8,171 bases of DNA from UBA2638 sp046293135 (lineage in GTDB: Bacteria > Pseudomonadota > Alphaproteobacteria > Micavibrionales > Micavibrionaceae). Of this stretch, positions 5,989 through 8,171 are shown piece by piece. The translations under genes were made by a program, and so were the position numbers. The notes under the pieces were generated by a model. It was given only the letters and a program-made list of their open reading frames with translations. It ran no database searches and was not told where the DNA came from. Location of the stretch: NCBI GenBank assembly GCA_046293135.1, contig JBKBPR010000014.1, positions 1-8,171 on the forward strand, in the 5' to 3' direction. How positions within the stretch are numbered: position 1 is the first letter of the stretch; every line of letters starts with the position of its first letter.

Positions 5989-6636
5989 ATGCCGTTTGAC
6001 GCACTAAAAGATTTGGCTGATTTTATATCGGAAAAGCTTGATGAGCATATCAGTGCCTATCAGTTTGAAAAAGATGAGCTTGTGTTGCTGACGAAGGTCG
6101 GCAGCCTGAAAAGGGTGCTCAACTTCCTCAAAGACAACAAGGAAACGAATTTTCAGCTTTTGATGGATGTAACGGCGGTGGATTACCCCGATCGGGCGGA
6201 GCGTTTTGAGCTTGTGTATATTCTTTTGTCGTTGCGTCAAAACCATCGGGTGCGCGTGAAAATTTCCGTTGATGAAGATACGCTCGTGCCGACTGTGACG
6301 GGGATTTTTGATTCAGCCGGCTGGTTGGAGCGCGAAGTTTGGGATATGTACGGCGTGATGTTCGAAGGCCACCCTGATTTGCGCCGAATCCTGACCGATT
6401 ATGGCTTCGAAGGCCACCCGCAGCGTAAGGATTTCCCGCTGACGGGCTATGTCGAGCTGCGCTATGATGAGGAACTCAAGCGCGTTGTTTATGAGCCTGT
6501 GAAGCTGACACAGGATTTCAGGGCGTTTGATTATCTCTCGCCTTGGGAGGGCATGACCGATGTGCAGCTTCCGGGCGATGAAAAGGCGATGAAGCCCGAG
6601 CATGGCTGGAAACCCGCAAAAGAGGCAAAGGCTTAA
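5989..6636 (+). CDS. nuoC: NADH-quinone oxidoreductase subunit C
   Basis: NuoC (30 kDa subunit homologue) is a structural subunit of the complex I peripheral arm that packs against NuoD and carries no cofactor. The 215-residue protein has a mixed alpha/beta N-terminal domain and the family signature at about 114-160, with EREVWDMYGV, GHPDLRRILTDYGF, GHPQRKDFPL and GYVELRYD. It is not fused to NuoD, unlike the E. coli NuoCD protein. ATG5989 is the only ATG start in frame near the nuoB end. The nearest Shine-Dalgarno-like TAAGG (5972-5976) is 12 bases away, longer than ideal. An in-frame TTG at 5953, overlapping nuoB, is a less likely alternative. The C-terminal tail (about 195-215) is charged and variable. 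nuoD follows after 6 bases. Confidence 0.96.
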   Translation: MPFDALKDLADFISEKLDEHISAYQFEKDELVLLTKVGSLKRVLNFLKDNKETNFQLLMDVTAVDYPDRAERFELVYILLSLRQNHRVRVKISVDEDTLVPTVTGIFDSAGWLEREVWDMYGVMFEGHPDLRRILTDYGFEGHPQRKDFPLTGYVELRYDEELKRVVYEPVKLTQDFRAFDYLSPWEGMTDVQLPGDEKAMKPEHGWKPAKEAKA

Positions 6637-6642
6637 TAGACG

Positions 6643-7866
6643 ATGAAACCAATGGCGGCACATTCCGAAGAGCTTGAACTTGAAATTGCGCAAGAAACGC
6701 AGATCAAGCCGTTTACCATGAATTTTGGCCCGCAGCACCCCGCGGCGCACGGCGTTTTGCGTTTGGTGCTGGAGATGGAGGGCGAGATTGTCGAACGTGC
6801 CGATCCGCATATCGGGCTGCTGCACCGCGGAACGGAAAAACTGATCGAATATAAAACCTATACACAGGCCGTTCCGTATTTTGATCGTCTTGATTACGTC
6901 GCGCCGATGAATCAGGAGCATGCCTTTGCGCTGGCGACTGAAAAATTGTTGGGTGTTACGCCGCCCAAGCGCGCACAATATATCCGCATTCTGTTTTGCG
7001 AGCTTGGCCGCATTCTCAATCATATTTTGAATATCACGACTTTTGCGCTTGATGTCGGGGCGATTACGCCCGCTCTTTGGGGTTTTGAAGAGCGCGAAAA
7101 GGGAATGGAGTTTTATGAGCGTGTTTGCGGCGCAAGGCTTCATGCCAATTATTTCCGCCCCGGCGGTGTGGCGCAGGATATGCCGCTTGGTTTGGCGGAA
7201 GATATGCGCGAATGGTGCGAGAATCTGCCGAAATTTCTGGCCGATCTTGAAACATTGCTGACCGATAACCGCATTTTCAAACAGCGTACGGTTGATATTG
7301 GCATTGTTGAGCGCGAGGACGCCTTAAGCTGGGGCTTTTCAGGGCCGATGCTGCGCGGATCCGGCGTGGCTTGGGATCTACGCAAATCCCAGCCTTATGA
7401 TTCCTATGAGGAGATGGATTTTGATATTCCTGTCGGTAAGACGGGCGATTGCTATGCCCGCTATTTGATCCGTATGGAGGAGATGTACCAATCCATTCGC
7501 ATCATGAAGCAATGTCTTGAGAATATGCCTGAAGGTGATGTGAAGGTGAATGATTACAAGGTTTCGCCGCCGCCGCGCGCCGAGATGAAATCCTCTATGG
7601 AGGCGATGATTCACCATTTCAAGCTTTACACCGAGGGCTATCACGTTCCGGCGGGCGAGACTTATACCGCTGTCGAAGCGCCGAAGGGGGAGTTCGGGGT
7701 TTATCTTGTGTCGGACGGCTCAAACCGCCCGTATCGCTGCCGTATCCGCGCTCCCGGCTTTGCGCATTTGCAAGCGTTTGATTTTATGAGCAAAGGTCAC
7801 CAACTGGCCGATGCCGTCTCTATTATTGGTTCACTGGATATTGTTTTTGGGGAGATTGACCGATGA
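6643..7866 (+). CDS. nuoD: NADH-quinone oxidoreductase subunit D
   Basis: NuoD (49 kDa subunit homologue, related to the large subunit of NiFe hydrogenases) forms most of the quinone-binding cavity with NuoB. The 407-residue length is typical. The N-terminal quinone-site loop FGPQHPAAHG contains His36 and RLDYVAPMN contains Tyr85. Their spacing of 49 equals that of His38 and Tyr87 in Thermus Nqo4, the residues that contact the quinone headgroup. Other family segments visible are GLLHRGTEKLIE, ELGRILNH, HANYFRPGGV, MLRGSGVAWDLRK, and the C-terminal ending SLDIVFGEIDR. No NiFe-ligand cysteine pairs are present, as expected for complex I. ATG6643 is chosen because AAAGG (6627-6631) lies 11 bases upstream; ATG6652 is an alternative. 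Its stop TGA overlaps the nuoE start as ATGA, indicating translational coupling. Confidence 0.97.
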   Translation: MKPMAAHSEELELEIAQETQIKPFTMNFGPQHPAAHGVLRLVLEMEGEIVERADPHIGLLHRGTEKLIEYKTYTQAVPYFDRLDYVAPMNQEHAFALATEKLLGVTPPKRAQYIRILFCELGRILNHILNITTFALDVGAITPALWGFEEREKGMEFYERVCGARLHANYFRPGGVAQDMPLGLAEDMREWCENLPKFLADLETLLTDNRIFKQRTVDIGIVEREDALSWGFSGPMLRGSGVAWDLRKSQPYDSYEEMDFDIPVGKTGDCYARYLIRMEEMYQSIRIMKQCLENMPEGDVKVNDYKVSPPPRAEMKSSMEAMIHHFKLYTEGYHVPAGETYTAVEAPKGEFGVYLVSDGSNRPYRCRIRAPGFAHLQAFDFMSKGHQLADAVSIIGSLDIVFGEIDR

Positions 7867-8171
7867 AAAAACCTTTTGATCTCCATGCGGATTATCAACC
7901 TGAGAGCTTTGAATTCACCAAGGCCAATCAGGATAAGATAAAAAAGATTATCGCCAAATATCCGAAAGGCCGCCAAAAAAGCGCGATGATGCCGCTTTTG
8001 GATCTTACGCAGCGGCAAATGGCGGAGCAGGGTGCAAAGGCCAATCCGCCCTATGGTGGCTGGATTCCCCGCGCGGCCATGGATAAAATCGCCGAGATTA
8101 TCGCTGTGCCGCCCGTCAAGGTTTATGAGGTTGCCAGCTTTTATTCGATGTATAACCTTGCGCCCGTCGGT
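7863..8171 (+). CDS. nuoE: NADH-quinone oxidoreductase subunit E (5' part, cut by window end)
   Basis: NuoE (24 kDa subunit homologue) has a helical N-terminal region and a thioredoxin-like C-terminal domain that binds the [2Fe-2S] cluster N1a in the NADH-oxidising module. Only the first 103 residues are in the window. They include the helical segment with MMPLLDLTQRQ (42-52), GGWIPRAAMDKIAEI (65-79) and VYEVASFYSMYNLAPVG (87-103), which immediately precedes the first cluster cysteine in homologues. No cluster ligands can be checked here. A short stretch, MAEQGAKANPPY (53-64), between the two conserved helices looks longer than in many bacterial NuoE proteins. The start ATG7863 overlaps the nuoD stop by four bases and has a good Shine-Dalgarno GGGGAG (7849-7854) 8 bases upstream, so start and coupling are secure. 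Confidence 0.95.
   Translation, partial: MKKPFDLHADYQPESFEFTKANQDKIKKIIAKYPKGRQKSAMMPLLDLTQRQMAEQGAKANPPYGGWIPRAAMDKIAEIIAVPPVKVYEVASFYSMYNLAPVG

Noticed and set aside
6361..6419. Exact 14-base direct repeat TTCGAAGGCCACCC at 6361-6374 and 6406-6419
   Set aside because: Both copies encode FEGHP within the conserved NuoC signature, where the family normally has two GHP motifs. Identical codon choice explains it without a mobile or regulatory role.
6313..7143. Minus-strand open frame (276 codons) antisense to nuoC and nuoD
   Set aside because: It overlaps two unmistakable complex I genes and has no family features.

Overview
The window looks like ordinary housekeeping chromosome from an alphaproteobacterium. 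This rests on four things: nuoA-B-C-D-E in the bacterial/mitochondrial order with nuoC and nuoD unfused, a long-form IspG, NuoB and NuoD sequences close to the mitochondrial type, and tRNA-Val and tRNA-Asp genes with encoded CCA that read like alphaproteobacterial ones. Base composition looks near 50% G+C by eye and fairly even. I cannot name a genus. No mobile element, CRISPR array, phage gene or defence gene is visible, and I found no convincing undescribed system. The more interesting signals are in the spacers.

Layout. (1) Positions 25-99 hold tRNA-Val(UAC). It is followed 14 bases later by the 3' end of a minus-strand gene for a small GNAT-like acetyltransferase (114-479). (2) A 68-base AT-rich divergent spacer separates that gene from a plus-strand pair. 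The pair is ispG (MEP isoprenoid pathway, 548-1807) and, 6 bases later, an aldehyde dehydrogenase of the succinate-semialdehyde dehydrogenase type (1814-3292). (3) A 123-base spacer precedes ald, alanine dehydrogenase (3416-4531). (4) A near-consensus sigma-70 promoter (4548-4577) drives tRNA-Asp(GUC) (4595-4671). (5) After a 191-base leader comes the start of the complex I operon: nuoA (4863-5234), nuoB (5388-5963), nuoC (5989-6636), nuoD (6643-7866) and nuoE (7863 onward, cut by the window end).

How the genes relate. nuoA-E encode parts of one machine: NuoA is a membrane subunit at the quinone site, NuoB, C and D form the connecting Q-module, and NuoE belongs to the NADH-oxidising module. 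The remainder of the operon should continue past 8171. GabD and Ald both generate reduced nicotinamide cofactor and feed carbon into central metabolism as succinate and pyruvate, but no shared pathway or regulator can be read from the sequence. The oddest point is that nuoA and nuoB are separated by 153 bases carrying a terminator-like hairpin, whereas nuoC/nuoD and nuoD/nuoE are tightly packed.
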